A stretch of 64,000 nucleotides of DNA, taken from positions 25,082,503 through 25,146,502 of the forward strand of contig NC_092185.1 of assembly GCF_043641665.1 (NCBI RefSeq). The letters are read 5' to 3'. Made by a program: the position numbers and the translations under genes. Under the pieces are notes generated by a model. It worked only from the letters and a program-made list of their open reading frames with translations, made no database searches and was not told the origin of the DNA. The DNA is from Enoplosus armatus. Its lineage: Eukaryota; Chordata; Actinopteri; Centrarchiformes; Enoplosidae. Within the stretch, counting starts at the first letter, position 1, and every line of letters begins with the position of its first letter. This document shows positions 49,974 through 60,975 of the stretch, piece by piece.

Positions 49974-50165
49974 TAGGGCTGCAACTAATGATCATTGTCG
50001 TTCTCTGTTAATCTGCCGATTTTATTTTCTTGATTAAGCGTTTGTTTAATACAAATGTCAGAAAACAAAGGCTATCACAGTTTCTTCGAAGCCAAGTTGC
50101 CGCGTTTTAGATTGCTTGCTTTACTCAGCCAAGTCTAAAACCCCAAAAGTATTCGTTTTTTTTTG
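49974..50165 (+). repeat. Dispersed fish element, 'agggctgcaactaatgatca' type
   Basis: 'tagggctgcaactaatgatc', 'ttaatctgccgattttattt', 'aatgtcagaaaacaaag' and 'gtctaaaaccccaaaagtat' occur in the order of a very abundant fish repeat (recalled). Confidence 0.75.
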
Positions 50166-50995
50166 TCACGGAGGATTATTGAAGGACTATTTTTGACGAG
50201 GTTTCCGTCCACGTCGCTAAAAGTGCTTTTAAAACGCAACAGGCACGGAGTGGCAACGCAACGATGTATGCATCAGTGGTTTAATGCCTTTTGAAGCTTG
50301 TTGAGATCATAGCAGGTTCATTTCATTTGATGTATTGAATCAAAAATCTAACCAGTTGCTGTTTAGGGACCAACTTGTACGCAAAATTTCACTTCGCGTC
50401 GGACGTTCTGTGGTTTGAAAATACCTCGCAGACAAAACTGCAAAATAAATAGTATGATTGGTACGAACAAATGTTGAGACTGACATGCCGGAACGTGAGG
50501 ATGTCAGGACACTGTGTGATTTTTTTGAGGCGTCATCCTCCCTTTACTTGCTCTCGCAATATAATGCAGATTTTTCAACTCGCACTTGACACAGAAACTG
50601 CTTAAATGTCCTACATCTAAAAAAAAAAAAAGTATCTTTCCCCCCTGGGTCATGCCTGCACGTGTCCCAGACATGTCCCGAGACCCCTGTCCAGACTTCA
50701 TTAAGGTTGTGTAGATTCATCCATTTTCATGTAAAACAAGTGTCTGCTAGGTTGAGCACTTTGAAAGATGTTTTACGTGTATTAAATGTCTTTACAAGAG
50801 AGAAGCATCACCCCCCCCGATTTGCTAAACAGTACCACAGCTTGAACATATCAGCCTCTTCCTTCATCAAACCTGGCTTGCACTTTAAAGTGACATACTG
50901 TTGTTAAGATCACCGCTTTGGGGTTTCTGCCCCTGCAGCTTCTAGCGATCTCGAAAACAGTTGAGGCAGTCCGCGGCGATCCTGACGCCGAGCTC

Positions 50996-51001
50996 TTTAT
51001 T
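50996..51001 (-). terminator. Poly(A) signal of pdf
   Basis: Reverse-strand AATAAA about 175 bp beyond the pdf stop codon. Confidence 0.55.
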
Positions 51002-51175
51002 CCAACCAGGACCGGAAAACCAAAAGGTATCGCTTTCTGCAAGCCGGCAGACTTTTCACGCCAAAGATGCGAAGACGCAAGCGCTTTCATCGACACGAGG
51101 TAGGCTCGGTCGGAGATGGTGCGGAGCGATACTTAAAACCAAAACCGCTTGTTTGTGGCCTGTCCTGAGGATCTT

Positions 51176-52300
51176 CTATTCATTGTGTGCCTGCCAGTTG
51201 ATGTTGACGAAGGTCTTGCTGTCCATGCGGTCGATGTAGAGGACCCCATCCAGGTGATCCATCTCGTGCTGGAGGATACGAGCTGGCCAGCCGCTGGCCT
51301 GCCACGTGACAGCTTCACCCTTCTCATTCAGACCTGCAGGGGGTGGGGAGGGGGGGGGGTCATGCAGAGGGATGAGAAAAATCCACCGACACGCATTAGC
51401 AATTGGCCTTTAATGTGTCTACTGATAAGACACGGATATATTCATTTCCCATGAGCAACTCGGTGTAGCATCAGCACCCTCATTAAGACCTTTCAAAACT
51501 ACTCCATTTTGAAATTTCTTGTTTTGGGTAAATCACAAAGCCAATTTTTATTCCATGTGTTTTTGTTTTGTTTGGTTTAGCCTGAACAGAACCTCGTTTC
51601 TTGGCACAAAACGGCAAAAAATTGAAAGGCACTGTTGTAGGAAATGTAGGATTAAGCTGTAAACGTACGCACCGGACACCTCCACAGACAGGTAGCGGGA
51701 AACCGTGGCGGAGAAGCCTGAGATGCTCTCACAGGCCTCCTGAAAGAGCGCCGTCCGTCCGTCCAGGACCCTCAGCTGGGGGTTGACAAAGATCCTCAGG
51801 GGCTGGACGGAAAGGCCACGGGCCTCCCTTGATGCAGGCGAACTCTCTTCCAGCATCTTCTCAGGATATTCCAGGGCCAGGATGCGGAGTGGCACCCCAA
51901 TCTGGGGCGCGCTCAGTCCCACACACTCGAGCTTCCGCATCACTTTCACCATAGTGTGGATGACCTGGTGGATCTCGGGGCTCGTCACAGCTGCAGGGTC
52001 AACGGCAGCCGCGTGCGAACGCAGCACTGGGTCCCCTACCTGGCACACGTGACTGTACGGAGGACAGGGAGGGGATATGATCTTGCGTTTCATGTACTTA
52101 AGATACGAGCGCATCTTGACGTCGCTGGAGTAACAGCGACTACAGAGCGCAGACGAGCCGGGTGGGACACGTGGAAGACAAGTGGAAGTCAGCGTTGTTG
52201 CACTCAAGGCCCCGGTACTGCGGCACGGGGCTTTGGATGCGTGAAGTCTGAGCCCCATCCTGGAGACTCGGAGTAGAGACGCACATGGTTTTGTGTTCAT
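51176..52300 (-). CDS. pdf: Peptide deformylase, mitochondrial
   Basis: Two - strand coding exons, 52300-51673 and 51333-51176, join in frame to give 261 aa. The enzyme removes the formyl group from the N-terminal formyl-Met of mitochondrially made proteins and binds one metal ion. All three motifs are visible: GLSAPQIG (128-135), EACES (188-192, with the metal-ligand Cys190) and QHEMDH (231-236, with His232, Glu233 and His236). Residues 1 to about 60 are rich in Arg, Ser and Ala with few acids, fitting a mitochondrial targeting peptide. Length is close to the human protein (243 aa). Motif 2 has Ala where EGCES is usual. The ATG at 52300 has a good Kozak context (ccaccATG). An acceptor at 52368-52367 places a 5' UTR intron just upstream. 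It is divergent from tinf2. Confidence 0.95.
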
Positions 52301-52505
52301 GGTGGAGCTGCAGCTGGGATGATGTGACACGTGTCGGTGGGGGGTGGGGGGTGGGGGGGTGATGCACTGTGGGAAAATCAAACAAAAGGACATTAAGTTC
52401 ATGTAAGTTCTTAACCATCGCTTCACACATTATATGTCCAAAAGTATGTGGTCAGACACACAATACACCTGTATGTGAATGCCATGGGCTTCAATCTGCT
52501 GCCAT

Positions 52506-52540
<35 letters not shown>

Positions 52541-53414
52541 GCTTAAAAGCTTAATGTCATGCCATCAGAATAATAACTAATATAATATAATAATAACTAA
52601 TAACTACCAGTTTTTGTCATATATAAAAAAAACAGACAAATCCAGTACCACGGTGCCTACTACCAGTTACCACTAGGGGCACCATTGTCGAAACATGTTA
52701 CATTTGAGACGTCATTAGAACATTTAATTATAGTCATCACATGTATATCTTTGACGGTTTTACACGAGAGCGTACAGTACGTGGTCGGTTTGGCGTGGCG
52801 CTCCCTCCGTTCAACAGAAAACTCAGCTTAGCAGTTACGGCAAACACCGCCGACGGGGTAGGCAGGTGCGGCGAAACACGCGCACCGAGTCAACAGCTAC
52901 CACAAGCTACAAAGCTAAGTCGTTCGGCATTTGGTGTAGATATATTCAAAACACGTGACTTATACAACTAACTAAGCGCGACATTAGCACATTTAAAGAC
53001 GCTGCACATCTCCGCTACCTTACACTAATGCGTACGCGTCCATGCTAACTGAAAAGGAGCACATATTCCGGACGGAAGGTGAAACCGGGGCAAAGAGAAA
53101 TTCCGGGCTCCGTCAAACTAGTTCCAGGTCAAGAGAGCGTAAACTTCACAATAAAAGCCTGCAAGCCTTATTTGCATTGTTATCTCACGGGCACAGTTCC
53201 GCTCAAAACCTTTATTTCGACAAGGACCCTTTTGAGTTTGACGAGGAAGTAATTAGCGTCGCTTCACACCCTGAACTTGCCGGTACATGTCCAGCTCGGT
53301 GGGTGACCACATCCCATTCATGAATAAAAAGGGTCCAGCGGGCCGATACCCGGCGCCGCTGTCCCCCTTCACGAACCCCGCGGAGCTGAGGGTCGGAGTA
53401 CCACCGAGCACCGG
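52301..53414. other. pdf/tinf2 divergent promoter region
   Basis: Holds the pdf 5' UTR and its first intron, an (AT)n tract (52508-52537) and, from about 52740, a segment relatively rich in CG dinucleotides that probably carries both transcription starts. An open frame at 53042-53323 (93 codons) lies here but matches nothing known. Confidence 0.5.
52508..52537. repeat. (AT)n microsatellite
   Basis: About 15 AT dinucleotides in the pdf 5' region. Confidence 0.95.
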
Positions 53415-56400
53415 ATGGACGGACTAGAGCTGCAGCCTGCCGGTAAATGTTTACGGAGCTTGTGGATCATAGAGTACATCTGGGCTCACAAGATGACGGA
53501 TGTACAGGGAGGTTGGTTTTCAATTCCGATTTTCTATATTTTCCCCGAGTACTTTTACTTCTGAAACTTAAAAGTAGGTGACGTTGATTGTATTGCTGTT
53601 ACTGTTAAGTAAAGAATGGGAGTACTTCCTCAACCACCTCAGTTATTTTTAGGGGCATTATACTCAGCTACATACATACATCAGTACATGTACACCTCTA
53701 CTGTGATGTGTTGTACTTTTTACCCCACTGCATTTGTTTTGACAGTTATAGTTAGAATAGAATAGTTAGTATAGAATTTTTTTTTACTTCACACATTAAG
53801 AACTGACATACAAATCATATGATGAGTTCATAAATTGTGATCCACTGTTGTACATTAAACTACCCAGCAGTATAAATACATATACGCTATGTTACACATG
53901 TAAAAATCCAATGAGATAAAATACATGTTATACTTTTGATTTTGACATTTTGCTGCTGATACTGCGATACTTTTACTTAAGTGAAATGCTGCATGCAGGA
54001 CTTTTACTTACATCGTAGTATTTTTTTCCCCACTATGGTACTTTTACTGAAGTAAGATCTGAATACTTCCTCCACCACTGGTGAAGTACTCATTACAAAA
54101 CCCGAACCCACCTGCACTTAAGCGCGTTTCAGGTTAAATAACGAACGTAGCAGATCGCTCAATTGACAGTTGCAATCTTCACAGCTGTGGACCCTTCCTC
54201 TTGGCCCGAAGTGGACTCCCAGCCTCTGAGCCTTGAAGATCCATGGAGGCTGCGCGTCGCCTCTGCCCAGGTATATTCCATCGTGAAGAACAGGGACATG
54301 GCGCGCTATGAGAGAGCGGTGGGCTTTCTGGAAGCCACTTACAGACTACTACCCGCACTGGTGGCTCCAATCAAACACATGAAGATTCTGTTTGGCCTCA
54401 AGACCGTGGTATGGGTGGTGGTAGCATTCATTCATTCGACAAGCACGTCAAAGTGTTGTTACTTGCATCTTCCAGCTGCATGTTTATGCTTTTATATTCA
54501 GTTTCCCTCTCTCGGCTGTTGTCTCTCCTTCCAGGTCACCATGTGGATGCTCAAGGAGGGTCGAGGAATGGTTGATACTGTGTTTAAAATCAGCCAGTTC
54601 TTCCCAAGTAAACTACCCCAATACCAAGATCGATGTGTAAGTGTCCAACTTTGGAACTACCATTCCTATTTCTGTAGGGGCAGCAACCACTGCCAGACCT
54701 ATAAAATGACTTGGTGACGTCAAAGGGGGTCTCTTGTAGCGACAAACCCACAAAGAAATATCACCCGACTCTGCAGTTCCCCTCAACTCTACAGAGCATT
54801 TTAGCGTCTTTTAGCTCACTGTTTTGGTTGTACTATCCGCAACCTTTTGTGGCTCGTTTTCAGCACTCTTATCAACCCTGTTTCCAGGGTTCCAGTGACA
54901 AAATGGGACCTAAACAGATGGGACCTAAACAGCGAGCTAAAAGGAGAGGGAATGTTGCGCTACTATTCATCAGGTGGACACAAACGTGACTGCACATGAA
55001 TGATGGTGTTTGCCTCACGTCTGCTGGATGTGAACATGGGCAGCTGTTTGCTAACGTTAGCCGTATCAACTTTTATGAGGTGGTCATTTATTAGTGTTGT
55101 GAGTTTAGTGATGCCTGCCAGGATATTGTTATTTATTTAGGTAGTATTTTTAAAGTTCAACTCACATCATTTTTTATAAACTTGGTAATCGTGTCGAATT
55201 TGTTGCCAATGTTTCGTGTCCTTTATTCTTGCACAGAGCCATCATGAAATGTTCCTAATGAGGAAGAACCATCTGGATTTCAAGGCTCTGGCACAAGCGC
55301 TTGCTATGGACAAGGACAAACTTGAAGATTACATTAAGGTTAGTTTACTTCACCACGCTGTCTTGTAACAGCAGGAGTAACAGCCGGAAGAAAGGTTTAA
55401 AGACACTTGTGTCCATGTAAGACATTTAATGTGCCCATGAACTTTTCCCTCAGGACATGATGACGTATAGTATCATACAGTGAGGTTAGAGGAACGATAA
55501 GTAACATAAGTCATACATAACGGTGGGTAATAATATGACAGATGTCTCAATTGCGTAAAATAAATCAATGAATTGAGTATTTATTATTGTGTCATGCTGC
55601 ATGCACATTTACGAACAATACTACAAAAATAAAGGAAACCAATTTGAACAATTTTCAAGAGACAACACAAGTACTAATTAAATAGTCCATCTAGCCGCTT
55701 TTTCCCGGCTTTTGAGACAAAGTTAGCAAACTTAAACTCATCAGAATTAAACAACCACTCCAATTTCTGATCACCTGTTCACCAGTTCATCGTCGAGCCA
55801 TTTCATGGAAAATTCCATATCCTTAAATCGCCATAGTATGTGCAGTACAAAAGAAAATGGGACTCGCTCTCCACTTCTCCCAAATCACACAGCTCACACA
55901 TTCTGTTTTCCTCTTGAATATTTTGGAATCTGCCAACCTCAAAGTCCAGAGGAAGATGTTACACGCTTTGTTTGAAATGCACATGTTTCCGTAATTGTGG
56001 CTTTGACAAGATGTTTCGATACCATTTTCTTAAAACCGGAATAAAACTTAAATAAGTCCAAATTCTCTGTATAATAATGTTTGTTTACGCACACATTTAT
56101 AGTGTCTATCCTGCATGCATGTGGTCAGTGTGTTGTCAGCACTGTGAGTCCTTTTCTATCCAGTAGGGAGCACTACAGATCTCCATTTGAAAAAAACACA
56201 TCCTTATCCGTACAAAGACTGTCCATGTAGTCAGAACATCCACAAAGTGATGTAATTCGGACTAATAAATGCTTTGCATTGTTGTTTCTTATTGTGGCCA
56301 ACCATATCTATTAAACTCTGAACTGTGGGGAAACATGCTAAAAAAAATCTTTGTAGACTGTTTAGAGGGTGCTGGAGTGGAATTTGGCAAAAACAGTTTC

Positions 56401-59400
56401 CTAGAAACTTCTGGAAGGTATTAAAGTTCACTGGGCAAAACAGTAAACAAATGGAGAGCAACATTGTGGACAAAAAAACAAAAACAAATTCATGGATACC
56501 CATGCAATGACTTGTCTTGTGCAGCAAATTAAACAAGCTTCACACAAAATTGTGTGCAACTCAGGTTAAGTTTCTTAATGCTATTGAGACCTTTACTCAA
56601 AGTACGTGTCTGAACTGTATACAAATTACAGCAAGTCTGATTCAGGGTTGTTTCCGGGTGACATGTTAAGTGCTTGCTGTCTTTCAGAATCAGATGGAGG
56701 AGCAGTATGGTGAACATTATGCCCAGAAAGTAGAGGACAGGCTGCTGCACTATCTGCACCAGTTGGAGACTGTGTTGCCAGGAGATACCTACATTGATAA
56801 GGTGTGTGTGTGTGTGTGTGTGTGTTTTATGGTAGTGTGCGCTTTAATTTGCGTTTGCAGTTTGGTGTCCCCCTTTTGAAATAGTTGCCCAAAGCATTAT
56901 TTTGGTAGATGAGATGCGCAGGGGTATTTTAAAAAGCTTGATGACACATTTTGCGCTCAGTTGTATCAAAACCTGTTGCTGTGTTGAGGCTTATCTTGTA
57001 AAAACGACAAGACTTGAATTGCCTTTGATATCAATATAGGAATTTTCCCATTGATTTTTTTCATTTTTGCCATATGTGAATGTGTGAACTAGATACTGAA
57101 GAAAGAAAGTCCTGTGACTGAAGAGGAGAAGCTGTTGTTGGAAGTAATCGCCTCCGACTCCACGACCATAGCCTCAACTCTAAGGAAACTGCTGCACTGT
57201 GGTAAGAAACACCTTCCGACACACAACGCAAATAATATGCAAGTGTCAAGTTCCTACATGTAATTCCATGAACTGCCATTCAATGTCAGCTCATTTCATT
57301 CAGCCAGACAATGTGTTCATGTTTGCTGTTGCATGTTGCTACTTACCATGGGAGGCCATCATCAATCAATCACTCAATCAATCAATTAAACTTTATTTGT
57401 ATGGCACCTTTCGTACAGGTTAGTGCAATTCAAAGTTCTTTACAGATACCCGACAAGCTCATAAGAAGACAGTGTGTATGCAAAACAATTTGAGACCAAT
57501 GTACATGAAAAATAGAAAGGATAAAAGCAATAAAAGCAATAAAATGGGTCAAATACAAGACAAAATAAAATGGATTAAAAGCCAATGCAAACACTTAAAG
57601 ACAAAAATACAGTAAGATAAAGAATTATGTCTTGATTAATGGCCGTAAAACAAGCCATGAGCACTTTCCCCTATATTGATGTGCAATATATAATGACATA
57701 TAACATAGTAATAATAGTAATATATAACATAATATGTTACACTCTGTCTTTACACCAATGGCAAAAATTTGTGATTGTGTTAACATTTAGCCAATAATGC
57801 TTTTCTTCTTTTGATGATGATTACACATTTGTGAATCACAATGCACTGCCTTTTCGTTCCTTTAGATGTTGCTTCCTGTCGTCCGGGCAGGGTTTCTCGG
57901 TCAAAGAATGGAATAGAAAACCCTCAACTCTCTAAGTCTGATTTGTATGGCAGCTCCTCAAAGGCTCCCCTCAAGTCAGTGGAAGCCAAAACCCCCCTAG
58001 AGTTTCAGCCAGAGGTTTTCAGGGGACGAGAGGAGGCTGACCGTGATGTGACCGAGAACTACCCTCTTTTTTTGGTGAATGACAACGATTCAGATGTTAG
58101 GAGGCATCAACAAACAGGGGAGGGTGGTGAGGTAGTCAAGAGGGTGGAGGAAGAGAGCAGTGACGAGGAAAAGGAGGAAATCGGTCAGAGAAGCGGTGAA
58201 TGTGTTCAGAAGGCCACCTCCTCTCCTCAGTTCTGCTCCAAACACCAGCGATGGGTGAGGAGCATCCTGCAGGGGTGTCCCGACGAGTGCTCCGAAGAGT
58301 TGCTGCTTCAAGCCAATGTTTCTACATCTCCCCCACTGTTCCAGTCATCCTCATCCACCTCTTCATCACAGGACCTTACACCCTCTGACCTCATCCCACG
58401 CCCCGCCGACCAGCAACATCCGCCTTCACAGACCTCCACACATCTTCAGACAGCCGCCCAGGCATCTGAACAAACAAGCCCCGAAGATAAGCTGAGCTCT
58501 AGATCACCTAGATCAGCAAGCAATACCTCCCAAACGGAACCTCTGCCTCGGCCCTCTTCGTCCAGAGACACTCCCCTGCCCGCCTTTTTGTCGCCGGTGG
58601 TCCGATTGATAGACATTGCCAGCATCAGAGGCATCTACCCTACCTTTAAAACCCGTCAAGCATCTCCGAATCACTTCACCATGTCTAGTAACAAACGGAC
58701 CACTTCCAGTCCTCAGACACAAACCTCTCCTTACCACGATACCGCAGGGAATGACGCCATACCTCAGGGAACAACAAAAGACTCTACGTTGAATCAACCA
58801 GAAACTGTGGCCCCAACAAATCCCCCGAACACAACGCACAAAGTACAAACAGCTCCTGTATCTCATGATGCATCTACTTCTACCAGCTGTCAAACACCAA
58901 CTCGACAGTCTTTTTCCAGACTTTCAAGGAAGTTCAGACGTGCTTGTACTACCATCAGACATTCACAGGCTTTGGACGGATTCAGTCAAAACCCTTTATC
59001 TGAGCAGTTCGAAAAGGTCCCAGCTACCTTTTTGACGCGTTGTCCACCCTTGCCCGATAACTTCAATGTCTTTGGGCCTCCCACACAAGATGCTTCTATT
59101 TCTACTTCTAAATCAGGGACTCTATCCACAGTCTGTACCACTAACAAAATCCCTTTATCTACTGAATCATCTCAACAAGTTGTCCTTCAGGACTCCATCA
59201 AACCTCCATCCAATCCTCAGACCCGCAACATCAGTCCTTTTCAATCAAAGACCCTACCACCGTTCACTGTCGCCTCCTCTGCCTCAAACTCTAATTGCCT
59301 GGCTGTCAGGTCTGAGACCAGCAGAGTCCAAAGTGCCCAGCTGAAGTTATCGCCGCGTAGTCAAGCTGTGCTTCTGCAGTCCAAGCTGCTACAGCCCTAC

Positions 59401-59700
59401 GTGAGTCTTACCAGGCTGAGTGCTCGCGAGTGTTACCGAGTGACCAAGGGGAGATCCTCAACCCGGTATGTAGAGCCTGTGGTACAAGGCAGCAATGATA
59501 ACAATGATGAGGACAGGGGGAAGGAGGAGGAGGAAGAAATTGCAGGTTATTTTTTTGATGTGAACATTCTTTACTCCAGCAATTCTTCAGTCAGTGACAG
59601 TGAGGACTCTCTTGATTGCGACCCTGACTACAAACCTTGCATTAAAAAGAAAAGACTTCTCTTAGAGTATGAAAGTGCAAGGAGCCTGAATCATATATGA
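53415..59700 (+). CDS. tinf2: TERF1-interacting nuclear factor 2 (TIN2), shelterin subunit
   Basis: Seven coding exons, 53415-53442, 54185-54408, 54535-54636, 55237-55338, 56688-56801, 57093-57201 and 57866-59700, total 2514 nt (837 aa) with every junction in frame. TIN2 bridges the telomere proteins TRF1, TRF2 and TPP1 in the nucleus. Residues about 10-225 match the TRFH-like TIN2 N-terminal domain: LLPALVAPIKHMKILFGLK, VTMWMLKEGRGM, and MEEQYGEHYAQKVEDRLLHY in the position of the human EQEYGEP..LEYL-type helix. Residues 227-837 come from one exon, are Ser/Pro/Thr-rich and probably disordered, with an acidic cluster (DRGKEEEEEIAGYFFDV) and SVSDSEDSLD near the end. The protein is far longer than human TIN2 (354 or 451 aa). 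Possible TRF1-docking segments are FSRLSRKFRRA (576-586) and NFNVFGPP (625-632); neither is a clean FxLxP. Confidence 0.85.
53530..54085 (+). repeat. Dispersed element, 'tacttttactt...cctccaccactg' type
   Basis: The segment shows 'gagtacttttacttctgaaa' at the left, 'gatacttttacttaagtgaa', and 'gaatacttcctccaccactg' at the right end. This is the familiar fish element with a CAGTGGTGGAGGAAGTA terminus, here in reverse. It fills most of tinf2 intron 1. Diverged pieces recur at 62895-63300. Confidence 0.75.
55790..55975 (-). mobile_element. Decayed LINE reverse-transcriptase C-terminal fragment
   Basis: On the - strand a frame from about 55948 to the stop near 55812 reads NRMCELCDLGEVESESHF followed by LLYC. 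This is the C-x2-C-x9-H-x4-C knuckle found at the end of non-LTR retrotransposon ORF2 proteins. Only this terminal piece is seen and neighbouring frames are shifted, so it is a fossil. It lies in tinf2 intron 4, antisense to the gene. Confidence 0.7.
56801..56824. repeat. (GT)n forming the tinf2 exon 5 donor
   Basis: Exon 5 ends AAG at 56801 and the next bases are an unbroken GTGTGT run, so the donor dinucleotide is the first unit of the repeat. Confidence 0.95.
57361..57640 (+). repeat. Dispersed LINE-like element, 'tttatttgtatggcaccttt' type
   Basis: 'atcaatcaatcactcaatca', then 'aactttatttgtatggcacc', 'caattcaaagttctttacag' and 'aaaataaaatggattaaaag' occur in the order of a common fish repeat (recalled). 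It lies in tinf2 intron 6. Confidence 0.75.
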
Positions 59701-59891
59701 AAACATTTGAACATATGGTCTATAGCCTGACCAATACTGGGTTTTTGAGACAATACTGATATCGCTATTTGGGAGTTTAGAAATCTGGTGCTAAGACTAC
59801 TACTATGTCTACCTGGCCAACTTATCCCTCTAGTTCTAATACAGATGTATTTAGTGTTGCTAGATTCACGTGTTTTGTATTGCATATTGTA

Positions 59892-59897
59892 AATAAA
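59892..59897 (+). terminator. Poly(A) signal of tinf2
   Basis: AATAAA about 190 bp after the stop codon. A second AATAAA occurs at 60084-60089 and may be an alternative. Confidence 0.6.
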
Positions 59898-60159
59898 TTA
59901 TAAAGCTGTTAAAAATCTTTGGTAAACAGTACTTTGTGATATAGAGCTAGAATTCCACCATGTTGCCTCACTTCTCAATTATGATCATAGCATTTCCTGT
60001 AGCAGTTGTCTCTTGAATGTTTGAGTGTTTTGTAACCACTGAAAAAATGGTTTGTGTAGATTTGTTGATCATTGACAAATCAGAATAAATACCCCAGTTT
60101 GGTTCTCAACAGAGCCTTGTGGTGTGTTTTTTTGTTGGTCTGCCGGGCTGTCGGTCCAA

Positions 60160-60975
60160 CGCTTTGGTCCAGCCTGAAATACCTCTACAAATGGATTGCC
60201 ATGTAATTTCATGGTCCCCAGAGGACGAATCATAATGATATTCCTAGCGCCATCATCTACTTGATGGATTGGCATTACAACATTACGACATTTTGTACAG
60301 CCAGTCATGATTCCACGGTGATATATCCTCATGAATGTGGTTATCCCCTGACTTTTCCTCTAGCACCACCATGAGGTTGATATTTGTGGTTTTGAGTACA
60401 ATGTCTCAACAACTATTAGATGGACTGCATGAACTTTGGCTACATTCAGACCGGCTTGAGCTCTGCGTGGAAAAAAAAAAAACTATTTTGTAACATGAAC
60501 ACTGTATTTCTACTGTTTACCTTGTGATCATCATGACCAAACATAAAATAACTGCCCCTGTGATGACTTTCCAGAGTTTTTAAAATGAGTATCTGAGTGT
60601 TTTTTGCATCTTTAAATGCTTTGATCTGTTACTCCAACTGGACCCCTGGATCTCTTGGACTCTTGGATCCCTGTTTCATTGTCTCACTGATACCTTTACA
60701 GTGTGCCCTCACCCTGTGTTTTAGCTCATGGCTGATTTTGGTTTGAATTCCCGCTCAGGGTGAATTGTAATAACTTTGGTGATCCCTTCACTTTTCATCC
60801 AGCACCGTCATTAGGTCAAAATTTTTAATTTGTCCAATTCTTTGGTTTGTGACCAAATACCTGCAAGACTAATGACATTCCCATCATACACAGCTGTAGT
60901 ACGTTTGTGCTCAGTTCTAATGAGCAAATTTAGCATGCAAGCTAGTATGGCTGTGCTGTAGGCTCATAAATTTGT
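60160..60975 (+). repeat. Dispersed fish element, 'atgtctcaacaactattaga' type
   Basis: Ordered words such as 'atgaggttgatatttgtggt', 'atgtctcaacaactattaga', 'gaattgtaataactttggtg', 'atgacattcccatca' and 'gcatgcaagctagtatggct' match a very abundant percomorph repeat (recalled). A stretch of unrelated sequence at about 60450-60740 splits it. Confidence 0.75.

Larger units (their letters stand above)
49487..51175. other. spata2l 3' region and pdf 3' end
   Basis: Candidate spata2l poly(A) signals are ATTAAA at 49712-49717 and AATAAA near 50444. A dispersed repeat lies at 49974-50165. On the - strand, AATAAA at 51001-50996 follows the pdf stop by about 175 bp. No further coding exon is seen. Confidence 0.5.

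Noticed and set aside
53042..53323. 93-codon open frame upstream of tinf2
   Set aside because: It lies in the promoter interval, has no recognised domain, and its end does not link in frame to tinf2 exon 1.
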